From: Spartobacteria bacterium
Lineage (GTDB): Bacteria; Verrucomicrobiota; Verrucomicrobiia; Chthoniobacterales; UBA6821
Length of the DNA stretch: 53,387 nt
Reading direction: 5' to 3'
Assembly: GCA_947466005.1 (NCBI GenBank)
Contig: CANIBV010000003.1
Coordinates: forward strand, 1 to 53,387
Part shown: piece after piece, positions 7,670 through 16,413 of the stretch
Position numbering within the stretch: position 1 is the first letter of the stretch
Layout: every line of letters starts with the position of its first letter
Translations under genes and position numbers: made by a program
The notes under the pieces: generated by a model
What the model was told of the DNA's origin: nothing
Seen by the model: the letters and a program-made list of their open reading frames with translations, nothing else
The model's database searches: none

Positions 7670-8440
7670 TCAGTGCGGTTTGGCGGCCGCTCTCTGCGGG
7701 AAGATCAGGATGCAGGCCCCTATGAACAGGAGCAGTGCCAGGGACGCCCCGTAACGGCTAAGCTCCAGGCCACCGTGATCGTGGGGCTTGTCCAGAAAGT
7801 CGCCGACTACTGCCCCCAAAGGCCGAGTCAGGATGAAGGCGGCCCAGAAGAGGAGCGTCCGGGAGATGGTTGTCTGCCAGTACGCAAGGGCGATTGCAGC
7901 CAGCAGGAGTCCGAACAGCATGGCGCTGCCGAGGTACCCGAACCCCGCCGCGTCGGCCGTCCAATCACCCAGCGCGGTGCCGAGGGTCTGGGAGAACATG
8001 ATCGTCACCCAGTAAAAGATCTCTGCCTTCGGCGTGCTGACCGTCCCGACGGAGACCGAGCCAAGTGTCCTGTGCCAGGTGAGGAGCGATGCGAGGAGCA
8101 GGGCCAGCAGCAAACAGCTCCCACCTGCGTATCCGATGCCGAGCGAGCGGGTCGAAAAATCCGCCAGTGTGGTGCCTGCGGTCGTCGTCGCAATGATGGT
8201 CGTCCAATAGAGGAGGGGATGAAATTTCCTTGCTGCAATCTGTGCCGCCACGGCGATCCCACACAGCGCCGCAAAAAGGATGGTGCCCAGGAGATACCCG
8301 AGGTTCATCGACATGGAAACCGAGTCGCCCGCCGTTTCGCCAAGCGTGGTCGCCGCCACCTTGATCACCCAGAAGAGCAGGGTGACTTCCGGAACCTTAG
8401 CGGGGAACCCCGGGCCGATGTCCTTACGTATCGCGGCCAT
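7670..8440 (-). CDS. COG4705-type polytopic membrane protein with fourfold internal repeat
   Basis: This 256-aa, highly hydrophobic protein resembles the uncharacterised COG4705 'membrane-anchored protein' family. Four related units are visible: 'PEVTLLFWVIKVAATTLGETAGD', 'HPLLYWTTIIATTTAGTTLADF', 'KAEIFYWVTIMFSQTLGTALGD' and 'SRTLLFWAAFILTRPLGAVVGDF'. Each has an aromatic/Trp followed by a T-x-LG-x(3)-(G/A)-D motif, so the protein looks like four repeats of a two-helix module with a conserved membrane-embedded Thr and Asp. The substrate or role is not known to me; transport is plausible from the buried acidic residues. It sits alone between lpd and rpe. Confidence 0.85.
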   Translation of the reverse strand: MAAIRKDIGPGFPAKVPEVTLLFWVIKVAATTLGETAGDSVSMSMNLGYLLGTILFAALCGIAVAAQIAARKFHPLLYWTTIIATTTAGTTLADFSTRSLGIGYAGGSCLLLALLLASLLTWHRTLGSVSVGTVSTPKAEIFYWVTIMFSQTLGTALGDWTADAAGFGYLGSAMLFGLLLAAIALAYWQTTISRTLLFWAAFILTRPLGAVVGDFLDKPHDHGGLELSRYGASLALLLFIGACILIFPQRAAAKPH

Positions 8441-8457
8441 CAGCCGTGTCCATGAAG

Positions 8458-9846
8458 TTAAATGTGGATGGCGTGGCCGAGCGCTGCCTCGGTCGCCTCG
8501 AACATCGATTCGCTGAGCGTGGGGTGCGCGTGGATTGTGGAAGCGATGTCGTCGTAGGTGGCCTCGAGCGTGATGGCGAGGCCCATCTCGGCGATCATCT
8601 CTGTGGCATCGGCCCCGATGATGTGCGCGCCGACGAGTTCGCCGTGCGGCTCGTTGAAGAGGAGCTTCACGAAGCCCTCGGTGTCGCCCACGGCCAGGGC
8701 TTTACCACTGGCCTGGAACGGGAACTTGCCGATCTTGAGCTTGAGGCCCTTTTCCTTCGCGGCGCGTTCGGTGAGTCCGACGCTGGCGACCTGGGGGTGG
8801 CAGTAGGTGCAGCCGGGGAAGGCGCGCTTGCGGGCGGGGGTGCGCTTGCCGAACATCCCCTCGACGGCCTGGACGGCCTCCCAACTGGCGACATGGGCAA
8901 GCCACGGCGGCCCAATAATGTCACCGGCTGCATAGACGCCCGGGATACTGGTCTCGTAGCGATCGCTGACGGCGATGTATCCGCGGTCGTCGAGTTTGAT
9001 CGGCGCAGCTCCCCCGGGAAGGAGCGGGGAAACGCCGATCGCCACGAGGGCGACATCGGCCGTGAGGGTTTCGTTGGCTCCGCCGGAGACTGTGATCTTC
9101 ACCCCGTCCTTGGTGGTCTCGGCCTTCTCTACCTTTGTGCCGGTGAGGAGGCGGATGCCCTGCTTGGAGAGGGACTTTTCCAGGGCAACCGAGACCTCGG
9201 TGTCCTCGACGGGAAGGATGTTGGGCATCATCTCGACGACGGTCACCTTGGTGCCGAAGGCGTTGAAGAAGTAGGCGAACTCAATGCCGATGGCCCCGGC
9301 TCCGATGACGATCAGTTCCTTGGGCTGCTTGGGCATAACGAGCGCGTGGCGGCTTCCGACGACGCTGGTGCCGTTGAATGCAAAGCCCGGCATCTCGCGG
9401 GTGACGACGCCGGTGGCGATGAGGATCTTGGCTGCCGAGAGGGTCTGCTCCTTGCCGTCCGCTCCCTTGACCTCGACGACACCCGCTTTCGGAACGCTGG
9501 CGTCCCCCTTGATGTAGTCGATCTTGTTTTTCTTGAGCAGGAACTCGATGCCACCCGCGAGCTTGTCTGCGACCTTGCGGGAGCGACCGATGACCTTGTC
9601 CCAGTCGTACTTGAGACCCGTGACCTCAAGTCCGAAATCGGCGGCGTGATGGCCGATGAGCGAGTAGAGCTCCGCGTTCTTGAGGAGTGCCTTGGTCGGA
9701 ATGCAGCCCCAGTTCAAGCACGTGCCGCCTGCGCGTTCTTTCTCTACGACGGCAACGCGCTTGCCGAGTTGAGAGGCGCGGATGGCGCCGACATAGCCGG
9801 CGGGGCCGCCGCCTATAACGATGAGGTCGTAGGGTGTCGTGGACAT
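8458..9846 (-). CDS. lpdA: Dihydrolipoamide dehydrogenase (E3)
   Basis: E3 reoxidises the dihydrolipoyl group of E2 in 2-oxoacid dehydrogenase complexes, passing electrons to FAD and then NAD+. The product has the N-terminal FAD motif 'DLIVIGGGPAGYVGA', the redox disulphide 'GGTCLNWGCIPTKALL' (Cys43/Cys48), the NAD motif 'ELIVIGAGAIGIEFAYFF', 'GVYAAGDI', and the C-terminal catalytic 'HAHPTLSE' His-Glu dyad. I move the start from 9918 to the ATG at 9846 ('MSTTPYDLIVIGGG', 462 aa), because the preceding 24 residues are not part of the fold. It probably serves the PDH genes at 49.8-53.4 kb. Confidence 0.95.
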   Translation of the reverse strand: MSTTPYDLIVIGGGPAGYVGAIRASQLGKRVAVVEKERAGGTCLNWGCIPTKALLKNAELYSLIGHHAADFGLEVTGLKYDWDKVIGRSRKVADKLAGGIEFLLKKNKIDYIKGDASVPKAGVVEVKGADGKEQTLSAAKILIATGVVTREMPGFAFNGTSVVGSRHALVMPKQPKELIVIGAGAIGIEFAYFFNAFGTKVTVVEMMPNILPVEDTEVSVALEKSLSKQGIRLLTGTKVEKAETTKDGVKITVSGGANETLTADVALVAIGVSPLLPGGAAPIKLDDRGYIAVSDRYETSIPGVYAAGDIIGPPWLAHVASWEAVQAVEGMFGKRTPARKRAFPGCTYCHPQVASVGLTERAAKEKGLKLKIGKFPFQASGKALAVGDTEGFVKLLFNEPHGELVGAHIIGADATEMIAEMGLAITLEATYDDIASTIHAHPTLSESMFEATEAALGHAIHI

Positions 9847-9973
9847 AAGTGGAAAGAGATTCTTTGCAGTCCGCTCCTGCGTCAAAAAGATTCTCTCGGT
9901 AACGCCATTTTGCGGCACCCGCCCTCCTGTACTTCTCGGGAGACTTTTTGAGCCGCTGCGTTATCGTGACCTG

Positions 9974-10309
9974 ATGGAGATCACCCTTTCTTTAGTTGGA
10001 AAAATTCCTGTCTTCCAACTCCATGGTCGCTTGGATGTCGCGACCAGTCCCTTGCTGGAGGAGCGTCTGCATCTTCTCGCGGGCGAGCAGAATAACCGCG
10101 TTGTCTTCGACTGCGCGGAGCTGACCTATGTCAGCAGTGCCGGACTCCGGGTCTTTCTTTCCGCTCTCCGACAACTTGGCGCGGCGGGTGGCGGCATTGC
10201 CTTCGCCTCGCTCCGTGAGCCTGTGCAACAACTCTTTCAACTCGCGGGACTCGAGGAGTTCTTCATCATCGAGCCCACGCCGGAGCTCGCCGCTGCCCGC
10301 TTGGTATAA
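9974..10309 (+). CDS. STAS-domain anti-sigma factor antagonist-like protein
   Basis: The track ORF begins at 9839, but homology-like sequence starts at the ATG at 9974 ('MEITLSLVGKIPVFQLHGRLDVATSPLLEERL', 111 aa). It is a single STAS domain with the conserved 'YVSSAGLRVFLSALRQL' loop, whose Ser is the phosphorylation site in SpoIIAA/RsbV-type antagonists. Such proteins normally bind a kinase/anti-sigma partner, but no RsbW-like kinase or sigma gene is adjacent. It is divergent from lpd across a 127-bp promoter region. Confidence 0.88.
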   Translation: MEITLSLVGKIPVFQLHGRLDVATSPLLEERLHLLAGEQNNRVVFDCAELTYVSSAGLRVFLSALRQLGAAGGGIAFASLREPVQQLFQLAGLEEFFIIEPTPELAAARLV

Positions 10310-10372
10310 TGGAATATACTGATAAGCGTCCGCACCCATGGGGTGCCGAGCGCCGTTTTACCTTCCACTCTC

Positions 10373-12238
10373 TCAGCGCCCGCTCTCCAACTTGCGCATC
10401 CAGACGGATAGGACGGAAATATCGGCCGGGGTGATGCCGCTAATCCTCGATGCCTGGCCCAGGGTGCCGGGAGAGTAATCGCGGAGCTTCTGCCTCGCCT
10501 CAAGCCTCATACTCGGAATGGCATCGTAGTCGATGCCGCTCGGAATGGTGTTTTCCTCCTGTTGCCGCTGGCGATCGATCTGATCCTGCTCCCGCCTAAG
10601 GTAGCCCTCGTATTTCAGGTCCGTCTCAACCAACCCCCATATCTCGGCGGGGTATTGGGCGAGCAGCTCGGTCGGGAGCTTGAGGGGCGTGTTCTCCGTG
10701 CGCTTCAACCACTGGTTCAACGGGATCCCATCCTGCTGAATACGGGTTGCTTCCTCATGAAGGGCCTTGAGCGCGGCCTTTTTCCCAAGGAAGGATGCCC
10801 GCCTGTGTTCACAAGCCATTCCTATATCTAAAGCCTTGTCAGTCAATCTTATATCACAATTATCTTGTCGTAATCGCAACCTGTATTCTGCGCGGCTGGT
10901 GAACATGCGATACGGCTCAGGGGTACCCCTTGTGACTAGGTCGTCGATCATGACACCGATGTAGGCCTCCTCCCTGCCCAGTACCAAGGGATCCTTCCCT
11001 TGAACTTTCTGAGCGGCGTTGATGCCGGCCATGAGCCCCTGCGCGGCGGCCTCTTCGTACCCGGAGGTTCCGTTGATCTGCCCGGCAAAGTAGAGCCCTT
11101 CGATACGCTTAGTTTCTAGGGTGGAGTGCAGTTGGTGTGGTGGGCAGTAGTCGTATTCCACCGCGTAGCCGGGACGGAGAATCTCCGCATTCTCCAGTGC
11201 TGGGATGGAGCGGATGAAGGCGTACTGAATGTCGTAGGGAAGACTAGTTGAGACACCATTCACGTAGATCTCGCCAGTATGACGGCCTTCGGGTTCCAGA
11301 AAAATCTGGTGGCGGGTCTTGTCCGCGAACTTCACCACCTTATCCTCGATGGAGGGGCAGTACCTTGGCCCGACCCCATCGATCACGCCTGCATAGAGGG
11401 GGGATTGGTGGAGGTTCGATCGAATGATCTCGTGGGTTTGCTCGGTCGTGTAAGTGATCCAGCACGGGATTTGTTCCACATGGAACATTCCTTCCTTAAA
11501 ATGGTTCAACGTATGAAGTTCGTCCTTGTCCCTTCCGATGCTCTCTGGGATGTGGGAAAAAAGTGGCGTCGGAGTATCTCCGTCTTGACGCTCACACTTG
11601 GTGAAGTCAATGGACTTGGCCAAGAGTCGGCAGGGGGTTCCCGTCTTAAATCGACCGACCTCGAATCCAAGCTCCTTCAAATGGTCGCTCAGTGTGGAGA
11701 TGGAATCGCCCATTCTTCCTCCGGCCTGGGTTTTTAATCCCACGTGGAGCAGGCCACGCATGAAGGTCCCCGTCGTAATGATGACGCTGCGGGCCGAGAA
11801 GCTGATACCGAGATTTGTTTCCGCCCCGGTGACCCGATCCTGCTTCACCAACAGATTGGTGATGTTGGCCTGCTTCAGCGAAAGATTAGGAAGGTTTTCC
11901 AGAAGAGCCTTGAGGCGGAATTGATAAGCCTTCTTGTCGCACTGTGCCCTGGGTGCTCGGACGCTTGGCCCCTTTGAAGCATTCAACATTCGAAACTGGA
12001 TTCCTGTGGCATCCGTATTCAGCCCCATAACTCCTCCGAGCGCATCAATCTCCCTCACCATATGACCCTTGGCAAGTCCCCCTATCGCCGGGTTACAAGA
12101 CATCTGAGCAATCGTGTCAGCATTCTGCGTAAGGAGAAGCGTTTTTGCTCCAAGTTTTGCCGCTGCATGGGCGGCTTCGACTCCGGCGTGTCCTGCTCCG
12201 ATCACCAACACATCGAACTGCTCAGGATAGATAAACAT
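10373..12238 (-). CDS. mnmG: tRNA uridine-5-carboxymethylaminomethyl modification enzyme MnmG (GidA)
   Basis: MnmG, with MnmE, installs cmnm5U34 in tRNAs using FAD and methylene-THF. The 621-aa protein shows '[21 protein letters not shown]', '[22 protein letters not shown]', 'GTPCRL', '[12 protein letters not shown]', '[16 protein letters not shown]' and a complete C-terminal helical domain. Residues around 236-256 ('[22 protein letters not shown]') form an insertion relative to E. coli MnmG, and 'MFHVEQ' (251-256) is encoded by a 16-bp parS-like palindrome. mnmG/gidA frequently lies beside bacterial replication origins, and here the upstream region has origin-like features. Confidence 0.97.
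   Translation of the reverse strand: MFIYPEQFDVLVIGAGHAGVEAAHAAAKLGAKTLLLTQNADTIAQMSCNPAIGGLAKGHMVREIDALGGVMGLNTDATGIQFRMLNASKGPSVRAPRAQCDKKAYQFRLKALLENLPNLSLKQANITNLLVKQDRVTGAETNLGISFSARSVIITTGTFMRGLLHVGLKTQAGGRMGDSISTLSDHLKELGFEVGRFKTGTPCRLLAKSIDFTKCERQDGDTPTPLFSHIPESIGRDKDELHTLNHFKEGMFHVEQIPCWITYTTEQTHEIIRSNLHQSPLYAGVIDGVGPRYCPSIEDKVVKFADKTRHQIFLEPEGRHTGEIYVNGVSTSLPYDIQYAFIRSIPALENAEILRPGYAVEYDYCPPHQLHSTLETKRIEGLYFAGQINGTSGYEEAAAQGLMAGINAAQKVQGKDPLVLGREEAYIGVMIDDLVTRGTPEPYRMFTSRAEYRLRLRQDNCDIRLTDKALDIGMACEHRRASFLGKKAALKALHEEATRIQQDGIPLNQWLKRTENTPLKLPTELLAQYPAEIWGLVETDLKYEGYLRREQDQIDRQRQQEENTIPSGIDYDAIPSMRLEARQKLRDYSPGTLGQASRISGITPADISVLSVWMRKLESGR
11472..11487. promoter_or_regulatory. parS-like palindrome inside mnmG
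   Basis: TGTTCCACATGGAACA has 7-bp arms, TGTTCCA/TGGAACA. It differs from the general ParB-binding parS consensus TGTTNCACGTGNAACA only at one of the two central bases. It is the exact reverse complement of the palindrome at 12256-12271. It is translated in frame as part of 'MFHVEQ' in MnmG. Confidence 0.55.
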
Positions 12239-12255
12239 GAATTTTTGTGTGCCTG

Positions 12256-12271
12256 TGTTCCATGTGGAACA
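12256..12271. promoter_or_regulatory. parS-like palindrome upstream of mnmG
   Basis: TGTTCCATGTGGAACA is identical, in inverted orientation, to the site at 11472-11487. A shorter relative, TGTTTCATGGAACA, lies at 12383-12396 and lacks two central bases. Placement beside mnmG and AT-rich DNA fits a centromere-like site for ParB. Confidence 0.55.
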
Positions 12272-12462
12272 TTTATATAAATATCTACCTATTAGGTAAT
12301 TATTATAAATTTATTCTTTTCTTTTCGTTCGTTGATGAATTGTGAGTGTTCTGTGAACCCTTGTGGGGAGATGGGATACTTTTGTTTCATGGAACATGTT
12401 TCCCGTCGGGGGCTACCAATGGCTCCATCCAGGTTCACACGGTTATTGGTTCTGTAGCTCTC

Positions 12463-12471
12463 TGTGGATAA
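12463..12471 (-). promoter_or_regulatory. DnaA box TTATCCACA
   Basis: TGTGGATAA on the plus strand is the perfect consensus DnaA box on the minus strand. It sits in the AT-rich intergenic region next to mnmG and is accompanied by two 8-of-9 matches within 100 bp. Confidence 0.6.
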
Positions 12472-12656
12472 GGGGATTAAATGGTCTTTGAACAGGTTCT
12501 TCACACTATTATTATTAAGAAGTACCTCTTTAAAAAAGAAATCTATCCATCATCCGTGTGAATATCTTCTTTGAGCCAAGTAGTGGGTTGAGATCAACAA
12601 GCTGGCACAAGAAATCTTTCAGCTGAGCCGGGAGTCGAGTTAGATTCTTAATCCTC

Positions 12657-13646
12657 ATGGGATCAGCATCGTTGAAAAAAGAACCAAAGGGAACAAAGAC
12701 GTTGTTTCTTTGGCTCTTCCTTGGATGCCTGTTTTTTTCCCTTCTCGTGCATCTCTGTTTTTTCATCAAGTCCCAAAGCTGGAGGGTCACAGGATTTTCA
12801 GCCACCAATTACGACACGATCGTACCCAGGACTTTCAGAATGAAGAGAGTGGAGATCGATCCCAAGGTACTGGCGGAAGAGGTGACGGAGACCGTTAAGA
12901 AAAGAGTTCCCCAATCAGTGGTTCTAGAGAAGGAACAGCCGGGAGACCAAAATATCCTTACAAAGGAAGCACCAGCACCTCTCCTTACAAAGCCTGCGGA
13001 TCTACTCCCTGAGGGAAGAGAAGGGTCAACGCAGGGCGGCTATCCCTTGGAACAGTTGCAGACATTAAATTCCCCTGCAGGAGAGTTGGCTAGTAAAGAG
13101 AGCGCGATCTTAATGCCAAAAGCTCGGGATACGGATCGCTCGCTCCCAGAGCCTGAAGGAATCAGTGCGGGGAAAGATGAACCACGAGCCGGGGAAGGAA
13201 ATGAAGAAGGAGTGAAAGCGATCTCTGGGGGGAACGGGAAATTCAGTAATCTGGACCAACTCCTTTCGGGAAACACCACGGTATCAGCTCAGACGGCCCC
13301 GATACTCATGCCCACGGATCTCCTCTTTGAGTATGACTCCGACAGCCTCAAGCCCGCAGCGGCTGAATCATTGACCAAACTCGGGGCACTGATCGAAAAG
13401 AATGCCCAGGCTAACTTTCGTATTGAAGGGCACACTGATTCTTATGGAAGTGACGAGTATAACAAGAGCCTCAGCCTTAGAAGGGCCGAAGCAGTCAAGG
13501 TATGGTTGCAGCAGCGGATGGGTATAGAAGCCGGTAGAATCACCACGGCGGGACTCGGAAAGAGCAGGCTGCTGGTTCCGGCCACGGGTACGGTGCAAGA
13601 GCAACAACTCAACCGCCGTGTGGAGATAGTGATCTCAACACACTAG
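12657..13646 (+). CDS. Membrane-anchored OmpA/Pal-domain protein
   Basis: The 329-aa protein has a short basic N-terminus, one membrane segment (about residues 15-37, 'LFLWLFLGCLFFSLLVHLCFFI'), a long polar Pro/Glu-rich linker, and a C-terminal OmpA-like peptidoglycan-binding domain (about 215-329) with 'LLFEYDSDSLKPAAAESL', 'RIEGHTDSYGSDEYNKSLSLRRAEAV' and 'NRRVEIVI'. The anchor is a transmembrane helix rather than a lipobox, so it would tether peptidoglycan from the inner membrane, somewhat as MotB or TonB-like proteins do. It is the first gene right of the candidate origin. No clear Shine-Dalgarno precedes the ATG. Confidence 0.88.
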   Translation: MGSASLKKEPKGTKTLFLWLFLGCLFFSLLVHLCFFIKSQSWRVTGFSATNYDTIVPRTFRMKRVEIDPKVLAEEVTETVKKRVPQSVVLEKEQPGDQNILTKEAPAPLLTKPADLLPEGREGSTQGGYPLEQLQTLNSPAGELASKESAILMPKARDTDRSLPEPEGISAGKDEPRAGEGNEEGVKAISGGNGKFSNLDQLLSGNTTVSAQTAPILMPTDLLFEYDSDSLKPAAAESLTKLGALIEKNAQANFRIEGHTDSYGSDEYNKSLSLRRAEAVKVWLQQRMGIEAGRITTAGLGKSRLLVPATGTVQEQQLNRRVEIVISTH

Positions 13647-13659
13647 AAGGGATTATTTC

Positions 13660-16413
13660 ATGGAGTCCATCATTCCGCATGCCGAGCACCGCGCAAGGAT
13701 CCAGCGCGAGGTGGGAGAAAAATTAGCCGCGGTGATGGACAGTCAATCAGCGCTGCCCACCCAGAAGCTGCAAACATTCCTTAAAAAAGAAGAGCTCCGG
13801 CTCAAGCTCTGGCATCGGGCAGGAGGAGGAGGGAAGGAAATAGCAGGGCGCCGCACGGAACTCGTCGATATCCTTTTCAGGGAAATTTTTCGTTTCACCA
13901 CGCGAATAGAGACCGGAGAGAAAGAGATTATGGGGTTCATGGTCAGTGCGTTTGGAGGCTATGGACGCCGGGAGATGAACCCCTTCAGCGATGTCGACAT
14001 CACGTTCTTTCATCGAGGGGCTCGACCCACAGAGGACATGGAGAAGGTCATCTCAGCATGCCTGAAGGCCCTTTGGGATCTTGGGTTCAAGGTGGGTCAC
14101 GCCACGCGTTCAATCAAGGGAGCGATCGAGCAGGCCAACAAAGACATGATGGCCAAGACAGCAATGCTCGAAAGCAGATGGCTGGCCGGCGACAAGAAGC
14201 TCTTCGATGATTTCCGGGAAAAATTCGAGGCCTCCTGTGTCCTTGGGAAGGAAAAGGATTACATCTCCTTCCGGCTGGAAAACCTGAAGGACTTGCGAGG
14301 ACGGTATGGAGAGAGCGTCTTCATGCAGGAACCGAACATCAAGTCGGGCTGCGGCGGGCTGCGCGATTATCAGAATCTGGTCTGGACAGGGATGTTCCAC
14401 TCGGGTGCCTACAGTATGAAGCGGCTCGTGGAGGAGAAAGTCTTGAGGGAAAAGGAACGGCGTTCGCTGGAGGAGGCCCACGACTTCCTGCTCAGGGTGA
14501 GAACGGAGATGCACTACCAGACTGGGCTGGCCTCGGAGCAATTGACCCTCCAACTCCAGGGAAAAGTCGCCACCGCTCTCGAGTACCCACAGAAAAACAT
14601 CCTCCGCCGCTGCGAGGCCTTCATGCGCGACTATTACCGGCATACGAGGGGGATCAACCTCATCACCACGCTTGCGCTGGGAAGGATCCGCGAACAGCGG
14701 GGGATGAAAGCAAACCTGCTTACAAAGCTGCTCGGGAGGGCGAGGGAAATTGAAGAAGAACTCGTGATCAGCAAAGGGGAGCTCTTCCCCAAATCGCGAA
14801 ACATCTTCAACAGGGATCCCACGCGCATGATGAAGGTCTTCCAGATCGCGCAGAAACGTGGGCTCAACTTGTCCGCGGAACTGGAGGATCTGATCAAGCG
14901 CAGGCTCAGGCTGGTAGACAGGACGTTCCAGTACAACAAGGAGAACAGGACCATCTTTCTCTCGATCCTCTCCAAAAAAGGGGAGGTGAGCCGCATCCTG
15001 CGGCTGATGCATGACCTCGGATTTCTAGGGAAATACCTTCCGGAATTCGAGCCGCTCACCTGCCTGGTGCAACACGAGTTTTTCCACCGATACACCGCCG
15101 ATGAGCACACCCTCCGATGCATCGACAAGATCGACGCGCTGCTTTTTTCCACCGAAAACAAGTTGGAGCGTTACGCCGAGATTTTCCGCCACTTCGAGGA
15201 CCCGGCGATGCTCTATCTCGCGATGCTCCTGCACGACACTGGCAAGGCGGCTAACACGCGGCACCACGAGGAGGCCAGCGCCCTCGCTGCCCAAAAAGTG
15301 GCGCGACGGCTGCAGCTTACCCCCCAGCGGCTCAAGCTGCTGGTCTCGCTAGTCGACTTCCACGGGGAGATGAGCGGCATGGCTCGGTCCCGCAACATTG
15401 AGGATCCAGCCACGGTTGAGGAGTTCGCCGAGATCATCCGCGACCCGGCCACGCTCGATGCCCTCATGGTGATCACGCTCGCCGACGGGATGGGGACAAG
15501 CGACGAGGGGTGGAGTGATTGGAAGGAACAAATGGTTTGGCAGCTCTACTGGCAGACACACGCTTACCTCACCGATAACGCAGGCTTTCGCAAAGAAAGG
15601 GAGCGCCGCCGGATCGAGATTCACAGGAACGTGTCGGAAATGCTTCCCTCCAACTACGCGGAGGAAATCGAGGTTCACTTTCAGGGTATGCCGGAACGCT
15701 ACCTGCAGTCCAAGGACGCAAAGGAAATTTGCACCCACCTCCGACTATTCCGAAGATTCTTTGAACAGGGTGTCTATCAGGACGGCCCGAACCTCGATCC
15801 TGCGATCGAGTGGATCGACCATCCCCAGGCGGGTCATGCCGAGGTTCTTGTCTGCGGGTGGGATAGGGAGCGCCTGCTGGAGAGGATCGCCGCCGCCTTC
15901 CTCGATGCCGGAATCAATGTGCTCGGTGCGGATGTCTACACGCGCAGCGACAAACTGGCCCTCGATATCTTCAAAGTGAGCAACCACCGCAATGAGCCGC
16001 TTCCAAGGGAACGCGAGCGCAAGCGATTTGAAATCAAGCTGAGGGAACTGCTAATAGCCCCGGGAAGTCGGCTTGTCCCGGAGCCGAAACCGAGACCCAC
16101 CCCCAGCACACTTGCCGAGGATGAGGAAGAGCTGCCGGTCTGGGTCGTGGTCAACAACAACGCCCACCCCAGCTGCACCATTCTGGAAGTGCAGGCGCCA
16201 GATCGGTTGGGACTGCTCTACCATCTCCTGAGCGCGATTTCGCACGGCGGCATCGCTATTGAGGCCGCGCGCATCGCCACCGAGCAGAAGGCCGCTTTGG
16301 ATGTCTTTTATCTTCGCAACAAAGAGGGTGGGAAGATTGTGGAGCGTAATGCCCTAATGAGACTCGAGCGGCGCCTGCGTGCCGCCTCGGCACGGACGGG
16401 TGAGCCACGATGA
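13660..16413 (+). CDS. glnD: Bifunctional [protein-PII] uridylyltransferase/uridylyl-removing enzyme GlnD
   Basis: GlnD senses glutamine and uridylylates or deuridylylates PII proteins. The 917-aa product has the nucleotidyltransferase motif 'GGYGRREMNPFSDVDI' (99-114), a helical GlnD-type domain, an HD hydrolase domain with 'DEHTLRCID' and 'LLHDTGKAANTRHHEEA' (about 485-535), and two C-terminal ACT domains (about 725-800 and 840-910). All catalytic residues I can check are present, so both activities are expected. No glnB is in the window. Its stop overlaps the ATG of the next gene by 4 nt. Confidence 0.96.
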   Translation: MESIIPHAEHRARIQREVGEKLAAVMDSQSALPTQKLQTFLKKEELRLKLWHRAGGGGKEIAGRRTELVDILFREIFRFTTRIETGEKEIMGFMVSAFGGYGRREMNPFSDVDITFFHRGARPTEDMEKVISACLKALWDLGFKVGHATRSIKGAIEQANKDMMAKTAMLESRWLAGDKKLFDDFREKFEASCVLGKEKDYISFRLENLKDLRGRYGESVFMQEPNIKSGCGGLRDYQNLVWTGMFHSGAYSMKRLVEEKVLREKERRSLEEAHDFLLRVRTEMHYQTGLASEQLTLQLQGKVATALEYPQKNILRRCEAFMRDYYRHTRGINLITTLALGRIREQRGMKANLLTKLLGRAREIEEELVISKGELFPKSRNIFNRDPTRMMKVFQIAQKRGLNLSAELEDLIKRRLRLVDRTFQYNKENRTIFLSILSKKGEVSRILRLMHDLGFLGKYLPEFEPLTCLVQHEFFHRYTADEHTLRCIDKIDALLFSTENKLERYAEIFRHFEDPAMLYLAMLLHDTGKAANTRHHEEASALAAQKVARRLQLTPQRLKLLVSLVDFHGEMSGMARSRNIEDPATVEEFAEIIRDPATLDALMVITLADGMGTSDEGWSDWKEQMVWQLYWQTHAYLTDNAGFRKERERRRIEIHRNVSEMLPSNYAEEIEVHFQGMPERYLQSKDAKEICTHLRLFRRFFEQGVYQDGPNLDPAIEWIDHPQAGHAEVLVCGWDRERLLERIAAAFLDAGINVLGADVYTRSDKLALDIFKVSNHRNEPLPRERERKRFEIKLRELLIAPGSRLVPEPKPRPTPSTLAEDEEELPVWVVVNNNAHPSCTILEVQAPDRLGLLYHLLSAISHGGIAIEAARIATEQKAALDVFYLRNKEGGKIVERNALMRLERRLRAASARTGEPR

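Larger units (their letters stand above)
12239..12656. other. Candidate chromosomal replication origin (oriC-like region)
   Basis: This 418-bp gene-free region between mnmG (leftward) and an OmpA-like gene (rightward) contains a strongly AT-rich block at about 12270-12330 ('TTATATAAATATC...AATTATTATAAATTTATTC'), suitable as an unwinding element in an otherwise GC-rich sequence. It has a perfect DnaA box (TTATCCACA, minus strand, 12463-12471), two 8-of-9 boxes (TTCTTCACA near 12500; ATATTCACA, minus strand, 12557-12565), and a parS-like palindrome at 12256-12271. Genes on both sides are mostly transcribed away from it. No dnaA or parAB gene is in the window, so this remains a candidate. Confidence 0.5.

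Noticed and set aside
8446-9951. 501-aa plus-strand ORF opposite lpd
   Set aside because: Shadow of lpd; composition and lack of motifs.
10332-10346. GCACCC-ATG-GGGTGC hairpin as terminator between the STAS gene and mnmG
   Set aside because: The stem is perfect but neither strand has a convincing T-run after it.
12292-12504. 70-aa minus-strand ORF in the candidate origin
   Set aside because: It starts with GTG without a Shine-Dalgarno, has no family resemblance, and covers the DnaA box and AT-rich block.
12530-12658. 42-aa minus-strand ORF 'MRIKNLTRLPAQLKDFLCQL...'
   Set aside because: Start overlaps the OmpA-like start, there is no Shine-Dalgarno, and I know no similar protein; kept as doubtful.
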